A stretch of DNA of 64,000 nucleotides from Apis mellifera (GCF_003254395.2 NC_037644.1:365001-429000); one strand, 5' to 3'; shown: positions 26,501 through 39,271, counted from the stretch's first letter. Numbers and translations: made by a program. Notes: a model not told the origin generated them from the letters alone.

Positions 26501-29500
26501 AAAAAAAAAAAAAGAAAAAAGGAAATTATTAATAACTATTGAATTGAAATATCGGAAGACAAAAGAGCAGACTTTTCTCAGGTATCCGCGGTCCCAACGA
26601 TTTTTAATCATCACTTTCATTCCATTCACGATTCACGAAGCGTGACTAGGCTGGACTATGTATTCGGAGCACTGAAAAATTCCCCTTCGTTGCCACGAAT
26701 AGGTATGCGGATTTTTCTTATTGCCCCGCTTTTATGCTCTCCCTCTTCCGCATCGTTTCGTTGCACCATCCGCGATGTTGCCTCGCCGAGGTCAGATCAT
26801 TGCCTCAGATCATTGCCTCGACGCGATCCACAGAATTATACGATCTTGAAAATTGAGAAAGGAATTTCTTTCTAGGAGAAGAAATTCTTGAATTCGTGAT
26901 CTTTTCTAGATAACGCGATTTAAAAAAAAAAAAAAAGTGCATTTCTGGTTTTGAAAAGGCAACGAAGCGATAAGAAAAGTGGGAAAGTGGGTTTGTGGGG
27001 GAATTTGTAACATGGAGAAAGAACGAGTTCACGTATGGTCGAAGGTTCGATGCACGGTATATTTTTAAAGAAAGAAATTTGGGTACAAGATCTGGAGAAA
27101 GGGAGTATACTGGATTGAATGTAGGGTAGACTTAAGCATTATTGAAAATAAAATATTTTGCAGTCGTCGTTGAAAATAATTTTAATTAAAAATATTATGA
27201 TTCCTATTAAAAATGCGAATAGAACAGAGCAATAGAAGAATAAAGTTCGATTAAAATAACGTATTATCTTATTTTGGCTAAATGTTGTTGAAATAATTAT
27301 CTTCTTTAAACTATTTTATATTTTATTATTTATATTTCTCAAATAAAATAATTTCTTTTACTAATACTTTTGCTCATTGTAAAAACATCGAAATATTTCA
27401 ATACAACATTTTTTTTATCAGCGTTAAATTTAAACCATTATCATATATCATTCGTTCCATCATTCGCAGATGTCTGTCCCAGTATGCAAACTAACTTCGT
27501 TGTTACAGTTACGGATAAAGTCTGTTGAAGTAGTAAAAAAGTGTGTCACATTGCGTCTTTTAGCATACTTTAAAAATTCATTTTTTTCACTGTCCAAATT
27601 ATCATATACTGAACGATAGACGTTTAAAAATATTCTCAAGAGGCATCCTAAAAATAGTATTCATAAATCTTTATACATAGTTCTAAATGAAAGGGTATCT
27701 AATTTTTTCGTTAATAATTTTTCGTTTCATTTTTATTAAAAACATGCAACAAACAATTATATCGCAACGATGAAACGATATTACAATGATTCTGCTTAAT
27801 CACGATCGATGAAAATTCTTGATAATACCGTCGATTTATCTATATAATTTACCATATTTATATCTTAATGAACTTTCATTATACCGTATTTAAATGCGCG
27901 TGCCTAGCTATCTTTTTAATAGATCCATTTTTCACTCTAATGATATCTGTCTGATATACCTGATAACCGATTAGGATAACTAATTCGAGGCTTTTGATAA
28001 TAGCCATATCATAACGTATAATATTTTTCAATTTACTTTAATATTTTTAATTCACTTTTTTCCATTTTAATTTCAGTATATAATACCAAGAAATACATTG
28101 ATAAATTTGTAAGCAATCATATTTATCACATACAAAATAGAAAATCTTTGTAAATAATTATGAAAGTAAGCGTTTACATCCAAATTCTATTTTTCTAAGT
28201 AAGGAACATGTTTATATTGCTGCAGTTAGAAATATTAAAAAAAATATTAAAAAAAATCTTACTTTAGAAAAGAGAAATTATTTGTATGAAATTCATCATT
28301 CACTCAGGTGAAATACATGGGAGCAGCTCCAGTGGGTGGTCGCGTAGCCAGCGTGCGAGGTCTCCAAGAGCCTCTGCGTCAGCTTCTGGAAAGGATCGAC
28401 GAATCCGTGAGGGCGGAACTCGAGGTTTCGAGACGAGGGCTCAGTTTTCGCATCAACGACACCTGCGAGAAGAACAACCCCTTTCGCAGAATCGCGGTGT
28501 GGAGCGCGCTCAGGCTGCGCGGTAAACGCGTGCAATCGGGAGAGCTGCATCACGCTTTCTTGCCGTTGGTAGGCGATCACGAGCAGAGCCAGACAGGCGA
28601 GGAGAAGCACGCAGACTTGTACAGGTGAGCATCGCGATGGAAAGCGTCTCTCGAGGAGAAATTAATGACGTCGTGGTTACCTGTAATTAAATTTTTTTCA
28701 CGTGTTAGTACGATGACCTTGAGAAGAAGTGTATAATCGTAATTACAAAAATGGAGAAATTTTCATATAACGATATTATCGTTGGCTGTATTGTTCTATA
28801 TTCAAACATATTTTTCATTAATCAGCATTAAGCAAATATTTTATCATACATCATATATCGAATAATTGAAATTTGGTTGAAAGACGAAACTGAAAATGAA
28901 TTCTTTTATTCATCGAATATTTTATTAAAAAAATATTTTCTTCTAATGTTTATTTAAACATAATAAATTTTATTTTTATATAATTAATTACAATATTAAA
29001 ATATATAATAAAGTTAATAAAATGAATTAACTTATCGAGCATTACTAATGATTAATAATTGTCTGACCATTAAACTGATTCGATTACCGATTACTGGATC
29101 GACCAAGCAACGAACCGATCCAATGATTAATGGATCGATAAATAATCGCTGGCTTGTTATCGGTTGATCGATAAACAATTTTAACGAGTAAACGAAATGA
29201 CTAATCAATTCGAAAAATATTTTGTCGGAGAAAAAGATTGTTGACTAACTCGATTCTTTGCAGAACGATGCGTGGATTGAAAACGACAGCGGAAAATTAT
29301 CCACCCATATTCGCGGTGGTGATGCGACGACCAGGCGCGACGAGATTATTAGAGTGTCACGCGTTCGCGTGTAAAACGGAAGACGACGCGGTGGCCGCGG
29401 CTGCGACCCTCTACAGAGCTCTTCTGGCCGATCTCGATGCGAATCGGCGTCGGCCAAGGCACGCGAATGGCGTTGGTTGCGTGAGCCTAGCTTCGATAGC

Positions 29501-32500
29501 CTCCAGCGATCGAAAACTGCCCAGCCTGAGCAGCAGACTCGGCATCAGAGCGAACATTTCCCAAGCGGAGTCTGTTAAGCCGACTGCTTCGCATCCTGTG
29601 AGACCGCCGCGAACGAAGAAGACCACCTCGGTGTCCAGTTCGGTGACGGAGGACGAAAGCTCGAAACCGTCGGAGTTGCAAAAAGCGCCGAGAAGGAAGA
29701 AGAAGAATTCGGACGTGAAGGCGGAAGATATATTGGAGGCGCGAGGGAGAAGAAGGGAGACGCCGAAGGAAAAGATGATTCCGATGATGGTGCAGAATTT
29801 CAATTCTATCCAGAAAAACTTCGATTCGAGGGGGAATCTGTCTGAAAAGGAAGAGTGGCAAAACTCGAAGAACAAGATATTTGGAGGTAAATCAGACTCG
29901 ATGGTGTCGGAAAAAATTGAAATTGACAATTTCAATAAATCCTCGAGTAAAATTTACGATATCGGAGCTAATGGATTGTACGAGACTGTTTCCAATAGAT
30001 ACGAGATGTGTCCTGTGAGTGGAAAAGCAGGGAAAAATGAGAATCTTAGGAAGCAGACCCCCGAATCGGAAAACGCGAAGGACAAGATGTACGAAAAGAC
30101 GCGTGATTCCTACGAGCTGATCCCTTCGAAAGATGTCTCGAAGAGTCAAGAGGCGTATTCCTCGAATAAATCTCTCAAATCGAACGCTTTGATCCACGAA
30201 AGGATCGAGAAACCGACTTGCAAGAGCGAAGAAAACTCGTTGTACGAACGAGCGAATAAAAGAGGTAGCAGGGAGAGACTCTACGAGGATCATTTCAAAG
30301 ACGTTGACAAGATATACAGCCTTGCTCAAGAGGATATTCAGAGAACCGGTAAACTCGAGAGAGGGAAGATAAGAAGTTCCCAGGAGGACATTTTCTTCGC
30401 CAGATCTCGTAAAACTGACTTTTACCAATCGAGTCAGGAGAATTTCGACGATTCCGTGTCCGTGGAACGAAGAAGATCGAGGGACCATGAAAAATGTACA
30501 TCTGGAAAACGCGTGAGCAGAGTTGTCACTATGGACAAGCCTCTGAAGAAACAGTCGAGCGATTCCACGTCGAATTTGGACTTATCCGAGTGTAATCAGC
30601 CGAGGATCAGGAAGAGGAGCAGAGCTGGCAGCGAGCCACCCGTTAGCAGATCCGAGGACGGGACGAAGAACCTTCAAGAAGGCAAATTGAAGAGATCTCA
30701 AAGCGACATTGACGTGGATCGAGGAGATCTGATGACCAGGGTCGAGTTGCCTAGAAGAGGAAGCTTTTTGAATCCTGGAAGCGCTAGGAGGCCTAACAGC
30801 ATCAAAGGTGGCACTCCTCTAGGATTCACAGAGCTGTTCGACGAGTTTAGAAATCAGGAAGGTCTGACCAGTGTTGACGATATCTTGGCAGCTATTATCG
30901 GTTAGTATTTCCTTTCGATAAAATTGAAAATATATTCGTAACGATAATCATATAACGCACGATATTTTTATTATTTTTCACTTAGATCCCGAGGGGATGT
31001 CCTTCAACGATTTGAAACCATTGTATAAAGAATTCTTGTTAAAATTGGCGGCGACGTTGACGCAGGATGAGTTGTATCAGAGATCAGCGAGCATAATGAG
31101 AAGGCGTCGAAGACCTCAACGAAGACGATCGAATCGACGAACCTGCTTACTTGGCAGGGCTATCAAGAGGTCGGTGTCGAGGTTGAAAGGTGGACCGACA
31201 GAATTCACTTCCGTCATATTCCCTGCAAAAAGATTGAACGACAGTTTCGGTAGCAGTTCTTCCTGCGATGTCAGAAACAATCACAGAAACCGCGTATTGG
31301 CTAACAGGCTGGCGAAGAGAAGGTCTTCTTGGAGGACGAGTAAAAATGGTTGCCACACTACTTCGGAGGACAGTGATACATGTAAATAAAAATATTTAAT
31401 TTCTTATTTCTTTAGGAAAATAAGTGATCGAATAATTGCCACTTTATCTATAATCATATTTATTCATATTATTTGAATATAAAATTTTCTCATTTTGACA
31501 AACAATCTGTATGCTTCAAATTTACTTTATATTTGTTAAAATTTATTTTAAAAGATGCTAAACACACGAATAATCTATTCTGTTATTGTATAAATCTCAG
31601 TTCTAATTTAATTATTTGTTAATTGAATGAAGTGGCAATTATTGAATCGCTGAAAATTATTTGAAACACCTATTTTATATTGTGAAAGAAATATAGATAT
31701 TTAAAAATGTTGAACTTTATGAAAGAAAATTACGTAAAACTTACGGAGTTTGAAAATCAATTACTATTTAACATAGATTAAAAAAAAATGTCACAAAAGA
31801 TTTACCAAAGTGTTGAAAATTCTACAGGTAGAAGACTAAACAGAAGCGCAGGCGTTGCCGCGAATAGGAGCAGCAGTGGTTACGTGAGTTGCAGCGAGTG
31901 CAGTTACGATTCCGAGTCTTGCACCTGCGTATCGGCGGACAAGTGTTACTGCTCGTTGTCCAGAAGGATTCCGGAACAGCCTCACGTACCTCCAAACACG
32001 GTGGTGTGCTCGTGTGACACCGACAGCTGCTCCGAGAGCAATAAGTGTTACTGCGCCCGACAACCGATTCGTCCGACAATCCTGGAACAATTGAGGCAAA
32101 GGGGCATCGTGCCCTACGAAAGCACCTTAAGCCGAGCCGGAAGCCCAGACAGGGCACGGGCGACGAAGACTGGGAGAGGTCGAACGCCTTCTCAAGGTTT
32201 GGATGTACTCAAGGTATATTATGTCAAAATTAAATGCGTTAATTAAATTTTTATATGGAGAAATTAACATAACTAGATTTTTATTTGTTTGAAGAAAAGA
32301 TTTTAGATTCGTTAAAATTCAAACATAATAATTCAAATGTTTGGAATTTCGAAGAAGAAATTTTAAGAACTTTGAGAATTTAAGATTTTAAATGCAAAGA
32401 ATTCGTTTGGATATTTTGATACCTGAAAATGAATAATTAAAATTAGATAAAGTAATTAAAGTGTAAAATTACATTGTTAATTTATACTTATACTTTTTAG

Positions 32501-32854
32501 AAGCAGTCGTCGTCAAGCTATGGCAGTTCGAACAATCTCGCCCTGGATTACGATCTTTTCAATCCAGATCGGAAATCTCAACAATCGTCGGACAGTGAAA
32601 AAGTGTTGGTCGTTAGTGCCAGAGACACACAGGGTCGTTTGGTATACGTTGGTGGGGCAGACAGGAATAAGAAATGTCATTCCCATTCTTCCGGTCGATC
32701 TGGAGCGCATCACGAAGCCCTTTCCATCAAGAAAAGCGCGGAAATCGCGGCAGTCTTCGGGGCTGATTCGAATAGGATCAGTAGACGAGCTAGTAATGCC
32801 TCCAGCATTAAGAGTTCTATTAGTCTCGAGGCTGGACTAGGATATTTACCATGA
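23528..32854 (+). CDS. Multi-exon PTB/PID-domain protein with Tyr-rich and Cys-rich tail (PTB gene 2)
   Basis: Seven coding exons join in frame to 1131 residues: 23528-23640, 23743-23935, 28308-28624, 29264-30900, 30986-31381, 31828-32213, 32501-32854. All introns are GT-AG and all phases agree. The start ATG has an A-rich insect-type context. Residues 1-102 are a poorly conserved N-terminus with ARIDALF and ARIEAMF motifs. The PTB fold spans about residues 103-255: it opens with VKYMGAAPV, has LQEPLRQLLERID, and closes with PPIFAVVMRRPGATRLLECH and a helix ending LADLDANRR; an intron splits it at residue 208. The tail has basic patches (PRRKKKN; a run of arginines near 792-805, possible nuclear signals), repeated Tyr-Glu motifs (about 445-550), SQED/SQEN repeats, a helical conserved block (about 730-790, FTELFDEF and LKPLYKEFLLKLAATLT) and a Cys-rich segment (about 905-960) with two KCYC motifs. 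No enzymatic domain is seen, so a cytoplasmic adaptor is likely. An alternative end of exon 5 is a stop at 31389 if the donor at 31382 is skipped, giving a shorter isoform. Confidence 0.85.
23936..28307 (+). other. Large intron 2 of PTB gene 2
   Basis: The donor CCG|GTAAAT and acceptor CACTCAG|GTG are in phase 0. The 4.4-kb intron is AT-rich with GC-richer patches at 24.43-24.72, 25.28-25.5 and 26.58-26.87 kb. The last contains a short direct repeat, TCAGATCATTGCC twice, at about 26791-26818. No exon-like frame was accepted inside it. Confidence 0.7.
28625..29263 (+). other. Intron 3 of PTB gene 2, inside the PTB domain
   Basis: Donor ACAG|GTGAGC and acceptor TTTGCAG|A split an Arg codon (phase 2). 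The sequence is AT-rich with repeated GATCGA/CGATCG words near 29.07-29.18 kb. No feature is recognised. Confidence 0.8.
31382..31827 (+). other. Intron 5 of PTB gene 2
   Basis: Donor ACAT|GTAAAT and acceptor TCTACAG|GT, phase 1, rebuild a Cys codon. If the intron is retained, the frame ends at the TAA at 31387-31389, so this is a natural place for a short isoform lacking the Cys-rich tail. Confidence 0.65.
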
Positions 32855-33057
32855 TGATTATTGATCTTAATTCTTCCTATTTGATCTAATCGAAATATTT
32901 TAAAGATATAAAATATTTTTTTAAGTTATCGAGAATTAATAAACTGATGATAAATGGCAATGACGTAATTTTAAATAGGAAGATGCCAAAGAGATTAAAA
33001 AAGTATATTATGAATTTATGATGAAGGAATTTTTTATCTGTATGTATAATTATATAT

Positions 33058-33118
<61 letters not shown>

Positions 33119-33984
33119 TATTTTTTTTATTTTTATTAAGAAAGAAACACCAGTTAGCAAAAAGGTGTAAATATTGTATGACATACTTGACTTAAATGGA
33201 AATATTTAGAAATAAATAAATAAAAGATATTAAATTATATATTACTTAAATGTAAATGCTAGTGATATTATTATATGTTTTATTTTTATCATTATATATT
33301 TGTTTTACTAGAAAAATATTTGAAACTATTTGAAATGTGTATTAAGCTTTTATACAATTTAATTCGAAAAAATTGATGATGATAAATGCTCCAATATATC
33401 GATATATACATATATAGTTATTAATTTATAACAATACCGTGATTTATATTTAATTCGGATATATCATAATAGTATCATATTTGCGAGACTTGATCTCAGC
33501 AAGAATTACTTTGAGTCGAGTAAATTAAAATCATATTATTGTTCGCATTAAAAAGAAATATAATAAAATAAAATGCAAAAGAAAAGAGAAAAGAAAATAT
33601 CAACTTGTTATTCTAATAATAATATGCAAATATTTTACGAATATGTATTACCTGTTTTTCTTCGTTTCTTTAATTTTTTGAAATATATATATACAAAAAA
33701 ATTGATTTTATTAAAATTTAGTCTATATTTATTTATAATTTGTGATTATTAAAATATGTGATCGATTATGTTTGTTCAAATTCTTATTAATTCATCTAAT
33801 AGTCTAATAATTATATATAAGATTTGATAATTTAATTAAAAATAAAAACAATCGATAAAAGGGAACAGTGCAATATCACACGCAATCTCGTTTTTCACGA
33901 GATAAATTGTTATTTTATATTTATAATATGTACATTTTGTGAAATGTATATGAAATAATTCGTATTATTGTACCAATAATATCA
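32855..33984. other. 3' region between convergent PTB gene 2 and HGH1
   Basis: AT-rich spacer between two convergent genes. AATAAA words at 32938-32943 and near 33212-33220 could serve polyadenylation of PTB gene 2. A TA microsatellite lies at 33072-33115. No gene is seen. Confidence 0.6.
33072..33115. repeat. (TA)n microsatellite
   Basis: A TA run of about 44 bp in the spacer downstream of PTB gene 2. Confidence 0.9.
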
Positions 33985-35468
33985 TCATGTACTATTAATA
34001 AAGTCTTGATCCATTTTATAAAATTTCTCCGAGTATTCTATTGGAACCTCTATATTTTTTAGATTATCCAAACCTATTTCTTCTTCGGTTCTAAAATTTA
34101 AATAACATTTGTTATTTTATATAAAACAAAAAAAATTTGAAAGAAGAAAGAATCAAAATCTCTGTACCTAATCAAAATATCTACAACATTTTCACAACTT
34201 AACAATGCATTTTTATTTTGCTCCCATTTATGATATTCTCTGAGTATGATGTATGTATTTTGTGCTCTCAATATTTCTCGGCCTCTTTTTGTTGCACATA
34301 GTTGAGCTAAAGCTTCCAGTAACATAATCCTAAAACAATTAAAAAATAAAAGTTTCTAAAAAATAAAAAATAAAAACTTAAAAAAATTTTTAATACCTAA
34401 TATCCAAATCTGGCTCTCTTTGCTTTGTTTCTGGTAAGTATTGCAAACTAACTGGCAATTTATCATTATCATCATCGTCAAATTCTTCTGGTCCAGCCAA
34501 AGGTAATAAAAGATATGATAAAATATCTACTTCAGGACTTAACAACCATTCATGATTTTCTACATCAAAACAACAGTTTTTCAAGGTGCCAATAATTCCA
34601 CCCCGCCTTATTATACTATCTGCATATTCTGTGAAAGGAAGTAGTCTCTGAATGACATTACGATCTCTGTCCATTAAGTACCTATATTATATAATAAAAT
34701 TAAGATAAATAAAATTGATAATTAAATAAAAATAGAAAAATTAATTGATAACTTACCTCCTTACACGTGGAGATTGACTAAGATTGCTGAAAACAGGTCC
34801 TAAATAATGAAGTTTGGCACCAACATTATTATATTGTTTAGCAGTAAATGCTGCTACAATACTGTCCCAAGTATAATCACTATTTTCAAAAAGTGTTATA
34901 ATTCTATCCACTAAATGCAATGGTCTGGTCATATTGGAAAGAATCATACAACAAGGATCTGCTAAAATACTTTCTTTGTTCATTATAAATCTATAAAAGA
35001 AATTAATAAAAATATTTATAAAAATAAGAAAAATATTATTTGATTTAGTTAATGATACGTCTACCTAATACAAACATGAATTAAATTGTAATTATATTTT
35101 TCATTCTTTGGTTGAGTTTCTGAAATTAATAAAAATGCATTTGTTCCTAGTTCATCTGCAGTTATGTTTATCAAAGCTAGAATTGCATCTTTTGAGATTG
35201 CAGTGGAAAAGTCTTGAGTCAAGGCAATTAATTGTACTAATAAATCTGGAAGTTTTAATAACAATTCTCGTCCTTCAATGGTGCCTGTTATACCTGGAAT
35301 ATGATAATTATCATGATGGAAATTAATAAAATTAAGAGATTAAAATTGAAATAATAAAACATTTTTTAATAATAAATACTCACTGAGAATATGTTCTAAA
35401 GCAGTAGCTTTTAAATCTAATCGCGTATTTGGATTTAAATATTGCGATATTTCTTGAAGAGATTCCAT
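33985..35468 (-). CDS. HGH1: Protein HGH1 homologue (armadillo-like eEF2 chaperone)
   Basis: Six exons read on the minus strand: 35384-35468, 35065-35293, 34757-34990, 34397-34681, 34168-34329, 33985-34090. They join to 366 residues with a stop, close to the family size of about 390. The start is the first ATG of the conserved N-terminus (LNPNTRLDLKATALEHIL). The family signature is very clear: LSQSPRVRRYLMDRDRNVIQ, YADSIIRRGGIIGTLKNCCF, HEWLLSPEVDILSYLLLPLA, GPEEF, LPVSLQYLPETKQREPDLDI and YIILREYHKWE, matching the DUF383/DUF384 regions. In yeast and mammals HGH1 is an armadillo-fold protein that helps fold elongation factor 2 together with the TRiC and Hsp90 systems; a cytosolic role is expected here. 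Introns are short (66-118 bp). The gene is AT-rich and CpG-poor, like PNPLA8 further upstream on the same strand, and convergent with PTB gene 2. A palindromic repeat begins about 130 bp upstream of its start codon. Confidence 0.97.
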
Positions 35469-35596
35469 CGTAAATAAATAATTTTTTTTAATAAAATAAC
35501 CAAGACATATATACACAATCACAATGAATTATAAAATACACAATAAAAACTTGGATTTCTGAAAAAAATTTGATTATTAGAATAAAAATTAAGGAA

Positions 35597-36137
35597 TTAC
35601 TGCCATCTTTAGAGCCATAAATGAAACTTATATAGACAAAGAGAGCAAACAACAAGAGAAGGACAGAGATAGGATAAAAATATTGAAATCAGCGCCATCT
35701 TCAGAGTGCCGCAAATGAAACTCATAAAGAAAGGACAGAAGATAGTAAGACAAAGATAGAGATAGATTAAGAATTGACTGCTAATGCCATCTTTGGATGC
35801 TTTCAGAAAGGTAATTTTTTAAAGAGATTTCTATGGTGCAGGAGAGATGGCGCCAGTAATAAATAAGAACTGGTTATTACCGCCATCTATGAGTGATTTT
35901 AGAAAGATGATTTTGAAGAGATACCGATAATGCCCGAAAGATGGCGCTAATTGTCAATTCTTAATATGTCTCTATCTTTGTCTTACTATCTTCTGTCCTT
36001 TCTTTGTGAGTTTCATTTGCGGCACTCTGAAGATGGCGCTAATTTCAATATTTTTATCCTATCTCTGTCCTTCTCTTATTATTTGCTCTCCTTGTCTATA
36101 CATATTTCATCTAGCATTCTAAAGATGGCACTAATTT
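35597..36137. repeat. Nested palindromic (foldback) element, copy 1
   Basis: Left arm 35597-35796 and right arm 35932-36137 are inverted copies of about 200 bp. The inner parts (35661-35764 versus 35967-36070) differ at only about three of 104 positions; the outer 60 bp are more diverged. The spacer holds a second inverted pair (about 35845-35888, AGATGGCGCCAGTAATAA against TTATTACCGCCATCT). The word AGATGGCGC or a one-base variant recurs on both strands. It resembles a foldback/MITE-type non-autonomous element, but no target-site duplication or transposase was identified. It lies between the HGH1 start and the PNPLA8 3' end. Confidence 0.85.
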
Positions 36138-37476
36138 CAATATTTTTATTCCATGATTTATAAGTTTTTATAAATTTTTATAACATGAAAAAAATTATAT
36201 GCCTATTCTACATTTTATTTGTATATATATTTTTAACAAATGACAAATTAAAAATTCAATAACACTGAATATGTTTAATTAAATATTTGTAATTTATTGT
36301 TTCGGTATTTTTACAATATAACATTTTTTAAATGAAATTGATAATAATTTAACTAAAATTTTCAAACTTGTATAACGTTTCGTAAAATAATATAAAATAA
36401 TATTTAACTATTGTTTTATACATATAACATAATATATAAATTTTTATTTTATTTAAAGATTTTATCACATCAATATATTATCATCTATTTAATATGACTA
36501 GTATTAGAATAAATATATATGAAGTAGAAATTATTTGAATATTTACACGCTTGTTAATTATACAAATTATAAATTATTTGATACAAAGCTCTGTTTTTTG
36601 GACATTTGCAATTTGTTAGAATACTGTGCTACTGTGCTACTTTAAAACAATATAATCATTTATGAAAGTTAATTAAAGAAGAAAATATAATGTCTTTGTA
36701 TATTATTAATAAAAATAAATAAAATAAATATTAAATTAAATAATCTTATGTTAATAATCTTAAATTCTTATTTAGTACATTCATTTTAAGCTATGTTTAT
36801 ACATATATTATTTTATGCATGTGTATAGTACTAAATTTAAAAAAGTGCACATTCATTGATGAACTTTGAAATTATACTTATGCAAAATAAATTATTTTTT
36901 TAGCAAAAATTAATATATGTATTTATATATAATATTGTATATAATGTTTTTTCATCAATTATATCAATATCATTAAAGAATAAATAGAATAACAATTATT
37001 TTACATATTTTAACTACAAGATTGTTTTAAATATTTTTTCGACAACAAAATATAAAAATAAACGGCCAACCCAAATCGGGAAGCTGTAATAAATAAGCAC
37101 TACTTAAGTAAAAATTACTTAAGTTTAGAATAAAGTTTTTTTTTATCCTAAAAACTCTTAGTTTTTAGAATGTCAATAGAAACACAATTATAATACAATA
37201 AAGTATTATTATAAAATAAACTTTTGTGTCTTAACTATAGTATTATACATACTTTGCATATATTATAGATTTTTAAAATTTGTTAAATTTTAGATAAAAA
37301 TTCTATATCTTTAATTTATATTTGCTTGAAGAATTGTCTATTATCTTCATTGTTTTTTGTTCATTCATATTATTTTGCTCATATACTGTATATATAAGTA
37401 CATCTGATTAATATATAAAATCTTTAATAATGTCTATAGTTTCTATAGTTTTATATATTGTGGAATGCGTATTAAT
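36138..37476. other. AT-rich spacer including the probable PNPLA8 3' UTR
   Basis: Extremely AT-rich and CpG-poor. It contains many AATAAA/TTTATT words, so a polyadenylation site for the minus-strand PNPLA8 gene cannot be placed. No gene is seen. Confidence 0.55.
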
Positions 37477-39210
37477 TTAAAAATTTGACATTTTTCTTTG
37501 TAATGTAATCCAATCCATAATTTTTTGTTGAAGTCTTCTTTTTTGTAGTAAAACTTCAGCAGCTTTCTGAAATTTTTCTTCATTTCTGCGAATATACATT
37601 TTTGCATCCTGTTCTAATTGAGTGATCTTTTCAGGACGTATTTCTACCATTGATAACATCTCCGTCAAATATGGATTAAAACGAAAATAAACATATTCTG
37701 GTAAGAGGTCATTCAACATCGTATGTACAGCTGCACAATGTATCGTTATTAATATTTAAGTACATTCAATATGCAATAAATATTTCAAGAAATAATCCTA
37801 ATACCTTCTGTATCAGTTGCACTATCTAAAATTTTATAAAATTTTTCTTTCCAACTTGAAATCGCAATTTCCGCAGATTTTTTGTTATTTCCACAAATTT
37901 GACTCGGCGTTCTTCCAGTTCCAAATGAAATCACGCATTGAATTGGACTATTTGGCCATAATTGTTTAGCTTCGTGTAATGCAACTGCACAAGGATTATT
38001 TACCAAAATACCTATATAAAATTAAAATATTATTTAATAAATTTTTAATATCAATATTAATATCAATATTAATATTATATAATATTGTAATATCTATACC
38101 TCCATCTTGATGAAGATATTCACCACATTTAAATTCTTCAAAATAACTAGGTGCTGCAGCAGATGCTCTAATAGCTTCCCATAATTTATGTTTATAAGAT
38201 CCTATATATAAACTTTCGACTCTATGAGGTAAAGTATAATTTCGAAATACATAAGCCATTACGCGCTCATGATTTACTACAGCAGATATAGCTGAAAACT
38301 AAAAAATTTTTGCAAAATTTGTTAAAATTAACAAATATTGAATTTTTAATATTTTCATCTCAATCATCATATTTTGCTTATAAGTAGAAGATAATAAATA
38401 CTTTTGGAGAGGTAGAATCGCGAGCAGTTTTTATAAGAATTTTTTCTCCTAAATGTTCTTTTAATAATTTTTCCCAAAGAGCTGTATCATAATATCCATG
38501 GCTCCATACCAAGTTGCTTGTACCTTTTATAGCACTTTGAGTAAATACTTTGGCACTTAGTTCTTTGTATAATTCTGATATCTCATATAATGATTTTCGT
38601 TTATGTCCACCTATAAATAATGTTATTATTAAAATGTTAAGTGCAAAATTCTAATAAATTTTATTATTTTACATTAACTTTTATTCCATAAATGTTTTAT
38701 CTTAAATAAAAATTACTAAATAATTACTAAATAATAAAAATTACTAAATAAATACCATATTTTATTGAAAAAAAAAAATTAAATATGAAAATAATAAAAA
38801 GAAGAAAGATTCATAATTTTACATATTATATATATTCACTATATATTAGTAAATTATAGTAAATTAAATTATTTATATAATTAATTTTTAAATATTATAT
38901 ATACAAATATTATACATTATATATATAATATTATTATATAATACATATACATACCTAAAACAGCAGCAAGAATAGCTCCTGTACTCACACCACATATATA
39001 ATCAAACATTTCATAAGTTTTTTTGCCCGTTAGTCTCTCCAGTTTTTTTAACATTTCTATAACTAATACTCCACGCATACCTCCACCATCAATAGAAAGA
39101 ATTCTAATACCTCTGCCAGGCAATGGATCAGTATAACCTAATACTGTTAATGCTTCTCTTATAGGTGCTGAAATTTCAAAACATTTAAAATGCTAAAAAT
39201 CTTATTTATA

Positions 39211-39271
<61 letters not shown>

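Noticed and set aside
29411..29935. 174-codon minus-strand frame inside exon 4 of PTB gene 2
   Set aside because: Shadow of a long coding exon; no independent support.
35108..35326. 72-codon plus-strand frame over HGH1
   Set aside because: Antisense shadow of HGH1 exon 2.
35597..36137. CRISPR-like array suggested by repeated GCCATCT/AGATGGC words
   Set aside because: The words are in inverted, not regularly spaced direct, arrangement within a eukaryotic foldback element.
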